A DNA stretch of 64,000 bases from Gordonia westfalica. Its GTDB lineage: Bacteria; Actinomycetota; Actinomycetes; Mycobacteriales; Mycobacteriaceae. The stretch lies in contig NZ_FNLM01000034.1 in the NCBI RefSeq assembly GCF_900105725.1, positions 4,340,001 to 4,404,000 of the forward strand, read 5' to 3'. Below the pieces are notes generated by a model, which saw only the letters and a list, made by a program, of their open reading frames with translations, had not been told where the DNA came from and made no database searches. This document shows positions 1 to 7,805 of this stretch, one piece after another. Numbering within the stretch: the first letter of the stretch is position 1; the number at the start of each line of letters is the position of its first letter. Made by a program: the position numbers and the translations under genes.

Positions 1-150
1 GCGCAGGCGCTCGTCGATTCCGCGGTGGCCCTGGACTTCTCGCTGCTCGCCGGCCTGGGGGTCGGATCGACGATCTTGGTGCTCATCGGTTCGGCACTGT
101 CCGACGCGGCGGCGGTGTGGATCGATCCGCGAATCGGGTTGAGCGCGTGA
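1..150 (+). CDS. ABC transporter permease, DppB-like, C-terminal fragment
   Basis: The frame is open from the first base to a TGA at 148-150 and gives the last 49 residues of an inner-membrane permease. The segment has a final hydrophobic helix (LLAGLGVGSTILVLIGSAL) followed by a short cytosolic tail containing DPRI, the usual ending of DppB/OppB subunits. The next gene starts with GTG inside this stop codon (GTGA overlap at 147-150), so the two permeases are translationally coupled. The 5' part lies outside the window. The assignment rests mainly on its position before a DppC-like gene. Confidence 0.75.
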   Translation, partial: AQALVDSAVALDFSLLAGLGVGSTILVLIGSALSDAAAVWIDPRIGLSA

Positions 151-1010
151 CCGCGACCGTCGACTCTCAAAAAATCGAGTCTCGCTGGGCCGCCATCGGA
201 TACCGCGTGCAGCTGTTCGCCCCGTGGATCGTCCTCGGCGGCCTGGCGCTCGTCGCCCTCGGATGGCCGATGCTCGCCGGTGACCAGGTCGCCGACTTCG
301 CACGATCGTTGCAGGCGCCCGGCGGCGAGGCGCTCCTGGGCACCGACCACTCGGGTTACGACCTCGGTGTGAGAACCGCTCAGGGGCTGCGGATCTCGTT
401 GGCGATCGCCGTCGCATGTGCGGTTCTCGCCACGTTGATCGGGGTGGTGGTGGGTGTGGGTGCGGTGACCGTGGGCGGTTGGTTCGACGCGATCGTGATG
501 AGGCTGGTCGACGGGGTCAACGCGCTGCCCCATCTCGTCGTCGGAGTGGTCATCGCGGCTATGTGGCGCGGGGAACCCATCGCGATCGTCGCCTCGATCG
601 CGCTCACGCACTGGCCGGCGGTGGCCCGCGTCGTCCGCGCCGAGCTGCTGGAGGCGACGTCGGCCGGATGGGTGGAAACGGCTCGGTTGGCCGGGGCGTC
701 GAGGACGTTCATCGCCACGAGGCACCTGCTCCCGGCGGTGAGCGGGCAGGTACTGGTCGCGATGACCGTCCTGCTCCCGCATGCGGTGTGGCACGAGACG
801 ACGCTGTCGTTCCTGGGCGTCGGGCTCTCGCCCGACGCGGCGAGCCTCGGTTCCCTCCTGGGACAAGCGCGGGGAGACGTCCTCACCGGTGCCTGGTGGA
901 CGCTCGTCGTACCGGGCGTGGCCCTCATGGCCGCGGCATTGGCGTGTGCCGCCGCCGCCTCGTCGCTGCGGCGGGCCACGCTTCCTCCGGGCGGGGAGGT
1001 GTGGCGATGA
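147..1010 (+). CDS. ABC transporter permease, DppC-like
   Basis: A 287-residue permease of the dipeptide/oligopeptide/nickel importer family (binding-protein-dependent transport, BPD_transp_1). It has a hydrophobic N-terminal helix, the DppC-type GTDHSGYDLGVRTAQGLRIS segment, about five further membrane helices and the cytosolic EAA loop (ETARLAGASRTFIATRHLLP), which docks onto the ATPases. I chose GTG at 147 because it overlaps the preceding stop codon; an ATG at 117 in the same frame would overlap the previous gene by 34 nt. It is followed with a 4-nt overlap by the first ATPase gene. The solute-binding protein is not in view, so the substrate (peptide, nickel or other) cannot be decided. 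Confidence 0.88.
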   Translation: MTATVDSQKIESRWAAIGYRVQLFAPWIVLGGLALVALGWPMLAGDQVADFARSLQAPGGEALLGTDHSGYDLGVRTAQGLRISLAIAVACAVLATLIGVVVGVGAVTVGGWFDAIVMRLVDGVNALPHLVVGVVIAAMWRGEPIAIVASIALTHWPAVARVVRAELLEATSAGWVETARLAGASRTFIATRHLLPAVSGQVLVAMTVLLPHAVWHETTLSFLGVGLSPDAASLGSLLGQARGDVLTGAWWTLVVPGVALMAAALACAAAASSLRRATLPPGGEVWR

Positions 1011-1915
1011 CCGCCGCGCGGATCGACGACCTGACCGTTGACGTCGCGGTGCGGCACCGATGGCACAGAGGTTCGGTGCGCGTGCTCGACGGTGTGGCCC
1101 TCGACCTGCCGTCCGCGTCGATGACCGCGCTGATCGGCGAGTCCGGATGCGGCAAGTCCATGGTTGCGTCCGCGCTGTGCGGTTTGCTTCCCGCCGGCGC
1201 AACCGCGCGTGGGCGGCTGACGATCGGCGACGAGACGATGATCGATGATGAGCTGGTCGGACGTGGCGCGCGATGGACGGGTCTCCGTGGTCGCCGCGTC
1301 GGCCTGGTGCCGCAATCGGTTGCGACGTCGTTCACGCCCGTGCGCACCGTTGGTGCGCAGCTCGACGAGGTGATAGCGACGCTCGACGGCCCGTGCGATG
1401 CCGCCGAGCTGTGCCGGGCGGTCCGTCTCGATCCCTCCGCGCTCGATCTGTTTCCCCACGAGCTGTCTGGCGGCATGGCTCAGCGCGCCGCGATCGCTGC
1501 AGCTCTCGCCGGCGATCCGGAGATCCTCGTCGCCGACGAGCCGACCTCCGCCCTGGACCCCGACCTCGCCGCCGCCATCTGGGACCTCCTGGCGGCCACC
1601 GCTCGACGCGGTGCCGCGGTGCTGGTGATCACCCATGACGTGGAAACGTTGGGAGGCGCCCTTCGTGACGCGTCCTCCGCAAGCTCCGGACGCTCCTCAG
1701 GGAGCGAGGGGTTGGGTGTCGCTGCTGGGGCGGGGGTGTGTTCAGGGGGCGAGGGGTTGGGTGTCGCTGCTGGGGCGGGGGTCCGTCCGGGAGGCGCGGG
1801 GCTGGACCGGATCGCGGTCATGCGCGCCGGCCGGATCGTCGAGGATCGCCCAGCCGCCGACCTCGCGGCGTCCGATGACGAGTACGTCGCCGCCTTCTTC
1901 GAGCCCGTCTCATGA
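1007..1915 (+). CDS. ABC transporter ATP-binding protein, DppD-like, with a repeat insertion
   Basis: A 302-residue ATPase of the peptide/nickel importer. Walker A GESGCGKS lies at 44-51, the Q-loop Gln at 103, signature LSGGM at 153-157, Walker B with DEPT at 173-180 and the H-loop His at 210. ATG at 1007 overlaps the preceding stop (ATGA). Between the H-loop and the final DRIAVMRAGRIVE strand, where relatives have only a few residues, there is an insertion of about 45 residues (221-264). It is rich in Gly, Ser and Ala and encoded partly by two 45-bp tandem repeats. The core motifs are intact, so the protein is probably still functional. The C-terminal oligopeptide-binding extension typical of DppD is short or absent. 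Confidence 0.87.
   Translation: MTAARIDDLTVDVAVRHRWHRGSVRVLDGVALDLPSASMTALIGESGCGKSMVASALCGLLPAGATARGRLTIGDETMIDDELVGRGARWTGLRGRRVGLVPQSVATSFTPVRTVGAQLDEVIATLDGPCDAAELCRAVRLDPSALDLFPHELSGGMAQRAAIAAALAGDPEILVADEPTSALDPDLAAAIWDLLAATARRGAAVLVITHDVETLGGALRDASSASSGRSSGSEGLGVAAGAGVCSGGEGLGVAAGAGVRPGGAGLDRIAVMRAGRIVEDRPAADLAASDDEYVAAFFEPVS
1704..1793 (+). repeat. 45-bp direct tandem repeat inside the ABC ATPase gene
   Basis: Two near-identical units start at 1704 and 1749 (period 45). Each contains GCGAGGGGTTGGGTGTCGCT followed by GCTGGGGCGGGGG. The period is a multiple of three and encodes two copies of a 15-residue Gly/Ala-rich unit (EGLGVAAGAGV core), so the reading frame is kept. The sequence is not part of the ATPase fold and looks like an expanded or inserted extragenic-type repeat. 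Confidence 0.85.
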
Positions 1916-2523
1916 CGGCGGCTCTGCTCGGAAGCGGCCTGACCGCACGTTTCGGAGACCGCGAGGTGTTCTCCGGCCTCGATATCGCGGCGCACGCGGG
2001 ATCGATCACCGGCGTCGTCGGACGGTCGGGGACCGGCAAGACGACGCTGCTGCGCATCCTCGCCGGTCTCGCCGAGCCCGCAGCAGGCAGCGTCGAGCAG
2101 CGCGGTGTGGACCCACGCCCGGGGAACATCGGGTTACTCGCGCAGCATCCTCGGGTGGTCGCAAACCCACGATGGACGTTACGACGGATCGTTGCCGAAC
2201 CCGCCGCGATCGTGCGACGGAACTGTGACGTCGAGGCGGTGGCCGGGCGCGTGGGCCTCGACTCTGCTCTGCTCGACCGCTTTCCCTCGCAGGTTTCCGA
2301 CGGTCAGCTCCAGCGCGCCTGCGTCGGTCGCCTGCTGGTGCAGGCACCCCGGTTCGTGTTGTGCGACGAGCCGACGGCGATGCTCGATCCCATCTCGGCA
2401 CGGGCGGTGATCGGACTCCTTCAGGAGCTGGTCGACGACGGGGCGGGGATGGTCCTGGTCAGTCACCAGCGCCGGCTCGTCGACGCGCGGTGCGATCGGG
2501 TAGTCGATCTAGATGCCTGGTGA
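1912..2523 (+). CDS. ABC transporter ATP-binding protein, DppF-like
   Basis: The second ATPase of the importer, 203 residues, starting with ATG in a 4-nt overlap with the previous stop. It shows Walker A GRSGTGKT (about 38-45), a signature of the form VSDGQLQR, Walker B VLCDEPTAMLD and an H-loop SHQRR. It is shorter than full-length DppF/OppF (about 300 residues) and lacks the C-terminal oligopeptide extension, so it resembles the compact nickel/peptide ATPases. It is the last gene of the operon; the next gene downstream is on the opposite strand. Confidence 0.85.
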   Translation: MTAALLGSGLTARFGDREVFSGLDIAAHAGSITGVVGRSGTGKTTLLRILAGLAEPAAGSVEQRGVDPRPGNIGLLAQHPRVVANPRWTLRRIVAEPAAIVRRNCDVEAVAGRVGLDSALLDRFPSQVSDGQLQRACVGRLLVQAPRFVLCDEPTAMLDPISARAVIGLLQELVDDGAGMVLVSHQRRLVDARCDRVVDLDAW

Positions 2524-2570
2524 GGTGGTGCGAGACGCGTATGCGATCCGGTTAGAAGCGGACGCCTCGC

Positions 2571-2909
2571 TCATCCAACCGCGGCGAACTGGCGCGCTGC
2601 ACCAAGAACTCTCGGTCCCTCGGCGTCGAGGTCCCCGTCATGGAGGGCTCGCGCGGGCGAGATGTCGTCGAGTATGGGATTGAGTCCTTGGAACCAAGCC
2701 TGCGCCACGGCCGGACTATCCCGTTCAGAGATCATCCGGGCCGCGCGGTAGGCGATTCGCAGACGTTCTTTGTCTGTCGGATTGGCAATCGCACGGCTAC
2801 CTTCGGCCCACTGTCGGACACCGCCTGTTTCCTTGACCGTGCCTAGATAGGCGACCAACTCGGCGCCGAGCAGGTCTCGCAAGGCCGACACGAGTTCTGC
2901 GTCCGACAT
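2571..2909 (-). CDS. DUF2384 (MbcA/ParS/Xre toxin-binding domain) protein
   Basis: A small protein of about 112 residues beginning MSDAELVSALRDLLGAELVAYLG. It has the pattern of MbcA/ParS-type antitoxin domains: an N-terminal helical DNA-binding-like half with VRQWAEGSRAI, then RLRIAYRAARMI, the WFQGLNP motif and SPARAL...VLGAARQFA. The frame is open to an upstream ATG at 3017. Starting there would translate through a 32-bp palindrome, so I prefer ATG 2909, which is preceded by AACGAGG. Relatives usually pair with a RES or similar toxin, but neither neighbour is one, so this is either an orphan antitoxin or a stand-alone regulator. Confidence 0.65.
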   Translation of the reverse strand: MSDAELVSALRDLLGAELVAYLGTVKETGGVRQWAEGSRAIANPTDKERLRIAYRAARMISERDSPAVAQAWFQGLNPILDDISPARALHDGDLDAEGPRVLGAARQFAAVG

Positions 2910-2971
2910 GCGGGTTGCCTCGTTGAAGGCGTCGAGATTTGGGTGCGCTCCTCGCGCGGGCGGCGGGAGCG

Positions 2972-3060
2972 TAGCCGGATTGATGTCGCGTGCGACATCA
3001 ATCCGGAGCAGCGACATCGGCGGAAATCGCCTAGCCGGATTGATGTCGCGTGCGACATCA
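2972..3060. promoter_or_regulatory. two large palindromes repeated 60 bp apart, upstream of the DUF2384 gene
   Basis: A perfect inverted repeat with 15-bp arms, CCGGATTGATGTCGC-GT-GCGACATCAATCCGG, spans 2975-3006. A second copy at 3035-3060 keeps the left arm and the inner 9 bp of the right arm. The shared 29 nt recur at exactly 60-nt spacing (2972-3000 and 3032-3060). They lie 66-151 nt upstream of the preferred DUF2384 start, as expected for operators bound by a dimeric autorepressor. Binding by the DUF2384 product is inference. A structural or mobile palindrome is the alternative. Confidence 0.6.
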
Positions 3061-3084
3061 TTTCGACCAACGCACGCTTCTCAA

Positions 3085-3170
3085 CCGGCGGTGTGGGCCT
3101 CGCTGCCGGCGGAGGGAGTTCGGTGCCGGCTCAGCCGTCGGGTCGGGGTGTCGGCTCAGCCGGCAGAAGA
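3085..3170. repeat. degenerate extragenic repeat, GCCGGCTCAGCCG type
   Basis: Between the palindromes and R2lox the sequence carries diverged copies of the GTGCCGGCTCAGCC and GTGTCGGCTCAGCCGGC motif found elsewhere in the window in better-preserved repeats (16.2, 34.0, 54.5 and 57.3 kb). No open frame here looks coding. Confidence 0.45.
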
Positions 3171-3174
3171 GCAA

Positions 3175-4131
3175 CTACATTTGCAACCGCGCCGCGTCGT
3201 CCTCACCCATGGCGTCCTCGAGGACCTCGGGGGAGTAGTCGACGTCGATGTCGGCCACCGAGCGGCCGCGGGCGGATTCGATCGCGGAGAGTCGACGTTG
3301 GGCGCGGTCGGCGGCGTAGGTGAGGAATTCGTTGTTGTCGAGGCCGAAGGGCTGCTCGTCGAACTGCTGGTTGACCCAGTCGATCATGCCGAGAGCCAGG
3401 GGGAGGAGTTCGTCCATGCGTTCGCCGACGGTGGCCCACAGCGAGTCGTCGGCGGCGACGTGGCGGCGGCAGGTGAAGGTGCCCCACGCCATGTGGCGCC
3501 GCTCGTCGTCGCCGATGAACCGGATCAGCTTCTGCATGCCGGGGAAGATGTCGAAGCGGGTGCAGACCTTCTGCCAGGCGTGATACCCCGTGAGCGCGAG
3601 GCTGCCCTCGATGACGTGGTTGTAGGTGACGCTGGCGCGGATCTGATTGCGCGGCGACGCATCGTGTTCCAGAGCGTGCAAAGACTCCGGCAACTCCTCG
3701 TAGAACAAACGGCGATAGAAGGGATTCTCGGCGACGAAGGCCTGCAGGTCGCCGCGGAGACCGACCGAGTCCATCCACATCCGGAAGACCTGGGTGTGTT
3801 TGGCCTCTTCGAAACAGAACTGCGTCAGGTACATCTCGTCGCCGAAGCGTCCCTCGGTCGCCATCGCCCTCATGAAGGGCTGGATGTCCTCGGTCACCGC
3901 CTCTTCACCCGCGATGAACTGACTGACGAGATAGGTTGCGCTACGGCGCTGCTCGTCGTTCAGTTCGACCCAGTCCTGGGCGTCCCGGGAGAAGTCGATC
4001 GCCATCGGGTCCCAGAACCGTGCGTTCCCTTTGATGAAGAGACGCAACGGAAATGAGTCCCAGTTGAGACCGCCCTGCCGCAACGACGAGAAGTCCTGGC
4101 GGCCCTCTTCCTTGTGTTCGATAAGGGTCAT
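3175..4131 (-). CDS. R2-like ligand-binding oxidase (R2lox), Rv0233-type
   Basis: A 318-residue ferritin-fold protein of the ribonucleotide reductase R2-like family that binds a mixed Mn/Fe centre and a long-chain fatty acid. Counting from the upstream TTG at 4146, all ligands align with the mycobacterial protein: E81, E114, H117, E180, E215 and H218. The Val and Tyr that form the ether crosslink are also present (V84, Y175). Family members carry out two-electron oxidation of an unknown hydrophobic substrate; they are not nucleotide reductases. I chose ATG 4131 (GGTGA about 7 nt upstream) over the in-frame TTG at 4146. It is transcribed alone. Confidence 0.92.
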   Translation of the reverse strand: MTLIEHKEEGRQDFSSLRQGGLNWDSFPLRLFIKGNARFWDPMAIDFSRDAQDWVELNDEQRRSATYLVSQFIAGEEAVTEDIQPFMRAMATEGRFGDEMYLTQFCFEEAKHTQVFRMWMDSVGLRGDLQAFVAENPFYRRLFYEELPESLHALEHDASPRNQIRASVTYNHVIEGSLALTGYHAWQKVCTRFDIFPGMQKLIRFIGDDERRHMAWGTFTCRRHVAADDSLWATVGERMDELLPLALGMIDWVNQQFDEQPFGLDNNEFLTYAADRAQRRLSAIESARGRSVADIDVDYSPEVLEDAMGEDDAARLQM

Positions 4132-4183
4132 GAGATCACCAGCCAACTGAGGTGGAAAATGCGAATACCCGACGCTAACCCTT

Positions 4184-4199
4184 TACCGTGCGAACGGTA
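4184..4199. promoter_or_regulatory. short inverted repeat upstream of R2lox
   Basis: TACCG-N6-CGGTA lies 53-68 nt upstream of the R2lox start codon, in the 102-nt gap shared with the end of the MMPL gene. The size and spacing would fit a small dimeric repressor operator, but the arms are only 5 bp and no regulator is known for it. Confidence 0.3.
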
Positions 4200-4233
4200 T
4201 GGGGTTCAGCGAATTCGCTTGCAGTGGCCGGTG

Positions 4234-6363
4234 TTACGTCTTGTCGAAGACCGGCTCCCGGGCCTCGTCCGGCTCCTCCTTCTTCGCGAGCGCGCTGGGC
4301 CACCAGATCTTGCGACCGATGTCGAGGGTCAGGGCGGGAACCAGGAGGGTGCGCACGATCAGGGTGTCGATGAGGACACCGAACGCCACCAGGAACGCGA
4401 CCTGTGCGAGGAACAGCAGCGGGATCACGGCGAGTGCCGCGAAGGTCGCCGCCAGCACCACACCGGCCGAGGTGATGACGCCGCCGGTCGCGGTGAGTCC
4501 GCGGATCATGCCGATGCGGGTCCCGTGCAGAAGCGCTTCCTCCCGCACGCGGGTCATCAGGAAGATGTTGTAGTCGATGCCGAGCGCCACCAGGAACACG
4601 AAGGCGAACAGCGGAACCACCGGATCGGCGCCGGGGAAGCCGAACGGGCCGTTGAACAGCAGTGCCGCCACGCCCAGTGTGGTCGCGAACGACAACACCG
4701 TGGTCGCCAGCAGGATCGCCGGCGCCAGGACGCTGCGGAGCAGCGCGACCAGCACGAGGAACACGACGATCAGCACTATCGGGATGATCAGGTTGCGGTC
4801 GTGGATCGAAGTCTCGCGGGTGTCGAGATCGATGGCGGTGGTACCGCCGACCAGCGCGTCGGCGTTCGGAACCGAGTCCACCGCCGAGCGGATGTCGGAG
4901 ACGGTGTCCTGCGCGGCGAGCGACTCCGCGTTGTCGGTCAGCGTCGCGGTGATCGCGACCTTGCCGTTGACGACCTTCGGGGCGTCGCCCTCGGTGATCA
5001 GTTCGGCATCTGCCACCCCATCGGTCGCACGAACCGCCTCGAGTACGGCGGTTCCGGCGGCCTGATCGGCGATGACGTAGGTGGGCGTGCCGCTACCGGC
5101 GTCGAAGTGCCTCGCCTGGATCTCGGCGCCCTCCACGGACTCGACCGATCCCATGAAGAAATCGGTCGAGGCGATGCCGTCGGCCTTGAAGGTCGGGGCG
5201 AACGCCGCGCCGATGAGCAGCACGATCAGCGTGCCGGCCCAGATGGCGCGCGGCTTGGAGGCGACGGTGTCCGCGATGCGCTTCCACAGACGGTGGGTGG
5301 CACCGCTGTCGGCCGAGGTCTCGGGAGCGTACTTGGGGCGCAGCGGCCAGAACGCGGACCGGCCGAGGAGCGCGAGCGCGGCGGGCAGGAAGGTCATCGA
5401 CGCCAGGAACGACGCGACGATGCCGATCGCGGCGACCGGGCCGAGACTCTTGTTGGAGTTCAGATCGGACAGCAGCAGACACAGCACACCGGCGATGACC
5501 GTTCCCGCCGACGCCGCGACCGGCTCGATCGTGGCGCGCCACGCCTGCCGGAGCGCCGCATACTTGTCCTCGGTCGCGATCAGCTCCTCCCGATACCGGG
5601 ACACGAGCAGCAGCGCGTAATCCGTCGCCGCGCCGAAGACCAGGATGAACAGGATGCCCTGGCTCTGACCGTTGAGGTCGAGAACACCCTGCTTGGTCAG
5701 GAAGTAGACGAGCCCCGACGCGAGTCCGAGGGCGAAGACCGCGGAGATGACCACCACGAACGGCAGGATCGGGCTGCGGTAGACGACGATCAGGATCAGG
5801 ATCACGACGGCGCCCGCGACCAGCAGCAGCAGGCCGTCGATGCCGGCGAAGGCCTCGCCGAGGTCGGCGACCTGCCCCGCGGGACCGGTGACCGCGACGG
5901 TCAGGCCGTCGGGGGCGTTCGCGAGCTTGTCGCGCAGGATCTCGACGGTGTCGGCGGGCTCACCGGCGCTCTGGATCGGGACGAAGACCTGCGCGGCCTG
6001 ACCGTCCTGCGACGGGATCGGCGGTGAGACCGCCGGACCGAATCCCGGCGTGCCGGCCAGCTCGGACGTGGTGGTGCGCAGGAACTCGAGGTCGCCGGGG
6101 ATGATGCCGCTCGAACGTTCGGCGATGACGATGCCGGGGATCTCGTCGGTGTCCTGGAAGCCCGTGAGGAGCTCCTGGACCTGCGTCGACTCGGCCGACG
6201 CGGGAAGGAACGAGCTGTTGTCGTTGCTCGCGACGCTCGCCAGCTTGCCGGCGAACGGTCCCGTGACGCCGCCGATGATCAACCAGCCGAGAAGCAGGAG
6301 CGCGGGGATCAGCCAGCGGAGTTTGCGGGTGGGACGGGGACTCGAAACGGTCTTGTCCGACAT
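4234..6363 (-). CDS. MMPL family (RND) transporter
   Basis: A 709-residue inner-membrane transporter of the YdfJ/MmpL superfamily. An N-terminal helix (LRWLIPALLLLGWLIIGG) precedes a periplasmic domain, then a five-helix bundle with GAATDYALLLVSRYREEL. A second periplasmic domain and a second bundle with LGIDYNIFLMTRVREEALL follow. Each bundle keeps the Asp-Tyr pair used for proton coupling. I start at ATG 6363 (MSDKTVSS); the frame extends upstream but without convincing protein sequence. It is shorter than MmpL3 and has no long C-terminal tail. It is divergent from the alcohol dehydrogenase across a 234-nt region. The substrate is unknown; lipid or drug export is typical of the family. Confidence 0.88.
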   Translation of the reverse strand: MSDKTVSSPRPTRKLRWLIPALLLLGWLIIGGVTGPFAGKLASVASNDNSSFLPASAESTQVQELLTGFQDTDEIPGIVIAERSSGIIPGDLEFLRTTTSELAGTPGFGPAVSPPIPSQDGQAAQVFVPIQSAGEPADTVEILRDKLANAPDGLTVAVTGPAGQVADLGEAFAGIDGLLLLVAGAVVILILIVVYRSPILPFVVVISAVFALGLASGLVYFLTKQGVLDLNGQSQGILFILVFGAATDYALLLVSRYREELIATEDKYAALRQAWRATIEPVAASAGTVIAGVLCLLLSDLNSNKSLGPVAAIGIVASFLASMTFLPAALALLGRSAFWPLRPKYAPETSADSGATHRLWKRIADTVASKPRAIWAGTLIVLLIGAAFAPTFKADGIASTDFFMGSVESVEGAEIQARHFDAGSGTPTYVIADQAAGTAVLEAVRATDGVADAELITEGDAPKVVNGKVAITATLTDNAESLAAQDTVSDIRSAVDSVPNADALVGGTTAIDLDTRETSIHDRNLIIPIVLIVVFLVLVALLRSVLAPAILLATTVLSFATTLGVAALLFNGPFGFPGADPVVPLFAFVFLVALGIDYNIFLMTRVREEALLHGTRIGMIRGLTATGGVITSAGVVLAATFAALAVIPLLFLAQVAFLVAFGVLIDTLIVRTLLVPALTLDIGRKIWWPSALAKKEEPDEAREPVFDKT

Positions 6364-6597
6364 GGGGCCATCGTTCCATGCGTTGCTCTCACGTGCCGAC
6401 GAGGGGCTCGAGGACGGTCGCATGCAACCGATTCGACGCCGCGCGGGCGGTCGGATGGCCGTAGCGCAAACGCGTGACATGGATCACGTGAAACAGCTGC
6501 GGCAGTCGACGGCTTGCACCAACATGTGATGTACGTCGCATAAGCAGACGGCGATATCTAACGCCCTGTTTCGGGGCGGCACGAGCAAGGAGCACAT
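6364..6597. promoter_or_regulatory. divergent promoter region, MMPL transporter and alcohol dehydrogenase
   Basis: A 234-nt non-coding region between two divergent genes. It contains an inverted repeat CGTGA-N6-TCACG at 6473-6488, roughly midway between the two start codons. The dehydrogenase has AAGGAG at 6588-6593 before its GTG start. I could not place -10/-35 boxes with confidence. Confidence 0.4.
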
Positions 6598-7725
6598 GTG
6601 AAGACCAAGGGTGCAGTTCTCCGTAATCCGGGCGAGAAGTGGCAGATCGAGGAGTTCGAACTCGGTGATCCGGTGGCGGGCGAGGTCCAGGTCAAGCTCG
6701 TGAGCTCGGGCCTGTGCCACAGCGACCACCACCTCCGCACCGGCGACAGCCCCGCGCCGATGCCGGTCCTCGGCGGTCACGAGGGTGCCGGCGTCGTGAC
6801 CAAGGTCGGCCCGGGCGTCACGAACCTCAAGGAAGGCGACCACGTCGTCACCGCGTTCATCCCGGCCTGTGGAACCTGTGAGCCGTGTTCGCGCGGACAG
6901 CAGAACATCTGCGACGAGGGCGCTCGGCTGCTGACCGGTCTCTCGATCGCCGACGACACGAACCGTGCGCACACGCACGATGGACTCCCGCTCGTCCAGA
7001 TGTGCATGCTCGGCACGTTCGCGCCGTACATCACCGTCAACCAGGCTTCGTTGGTGAAGATCGAGGACGACATCCCGCTGCAGGCCGCGGCACTCCTCGG
7101 GTGTGGCGTGGCCACCGGTTGGGGCTCGGCGGTCGAGATCGGCGGGACCCATGCCGGCGACACGGTCGTCGTGGTCGGTATCGGCGGTGTCGGCATCAAC
7201 TCGATCCAGGGCGCGGCCGCGGCCGGTGCGCGCCACGTCATCGCCGTCGACCCCGTCCCCTTCAAACTGCAGATGGCCGAGAAACTCGGTGCGACGCACA
7301 CCTTCCCGTCGATGGAGGCGGCGCTGGAGGCGATCGGCGACATCACCTGGGGCAAGATGGCCAACACCACCATCCTCACCGTCGGTGAGATCGACGGCTC
7401 GATGATCGCGCCCGCTCTGGCCCTCACCGGCAAGGGCGGACAGGTCGTCGTCGTGGGTATGGGCAACTTCCAGTCCATGGACGCCCAGATGAACCTCTTC
7501 GACCTCACGCTCATGCAGAAGCGGGTGCAGGGTGCGATCTTCGGTGGTGCCAGCCCGCGAACCCAGGTTCCGGCGCTGCTCAACGAGTACCGGGCGGGCA
7601 AGCTCAACCTCGACGACCTGGTGACCAACACCTACCGGCTCGACCAGATCAACGAGGCCTACGACGACATGCTGGCGGGCAACAACATTCGCGGCATGAT
7701 CGTCTACGGGGACGATGACTACTGA
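6598..7725 (+). CDS. NDMA-dependent zinc alcohol dehydrogenase
   Basis: A 375-residue zinc-dependent medium-chain dehydrogenase. The catalytic-zinc and proton-relay motif CHSDHH is followed by GGHEGAG, a four-Cys structural zinc loop (CGTCEPC...NIC) and the nucleotide-binding GIGGVG. The N-terminus MKTKGAVLRNPGEKWQIEEFELGDP is typical of the nicotinoprotein group that keeps NAD tightly bound and is assayed with nitrosodimethylaniline. In that group the natural electron acceptor is the peptide cofactor mycofactocin, whose genes are not in this window. GTG at 6598 follows AAGGAG by 5 nt. It probably oxidises primary alcohols in the cytosol; the substrate cannot be read from sequence. Confidence 0.9.
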   Translation: MKTKGAVLRNPGEKWQIEEFELGDPVAGEVQVKLVSSGLCHSDHHLRTGDSPAPMPVLGGHEGAGVVTKVGPGVTNLKEGDHVVTAFIPACGTCEPCSRGQQNICDEGARLLTGLSIADDTNRAHTHDGLPLVQMCMLGTFAPYITVNQASLVKIEDDIPLQAAALLGCGVATGWGSAVEIGGTHAGDTVVVVGIGGVGINSIQGAAAAGARHVIAVDPVPFKLQMAEKLGATHTFPSMEAALEAIGDITWGKMANTTILTVGEIDGSMIAPALALTGKGGQVVVVGMGNFQSMDAQMNLFDLTLMQKRVQGAIFGGASPRTQVPALLNEYRAGKLNLDDLVTNTYRLDQINEAYDDMLAGNNIRGMIVYGDDDY

Positions 7726-7775
7726 TCGCTCTACGAGCGAGGACTACTGATCGCTCTCCGACAAGCGGATCAGCT

Positions 7776-7805
7776 ACGCCAGGTCACCCTGCGGTGGCCT
7801 GGCGT
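7776..7805. terminator. bidirectional hairpin terminator
   Basis: ACGCCAGGTCACC, a CTGC loop, then GGTGGCCTGGCGT form a 13-bp stem with a single G-T pair. It sits between the convergent dehydrogenase and channel genes and overlaps the last codons of the channel. There is no U-tract, which is common in high-GC actinobacteria. Confidence 0.7.

Noticed and set aside
2571..2909. A toxin partner for the DUF2384 gene
   Set aside because: Neither neighbour (R2lox, ABC ATPase) resembles RES or another known partner, and no other open frame in the gap looks like one.
4114..6027. A 637-codon open frame on the + strand across the MMPL gene
   Set aside because: Mirror of the MMPL coding sequence with no recognisable domain and biased composition.
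7717..7757. 16-nt direct repeat GACTACTGATCGCTCT at 7717 and 7742
   Set aside because: Only two copies covering the dehydrogenase stop region; probably a small duplication of the gene end without function beyond the nearby terminator.
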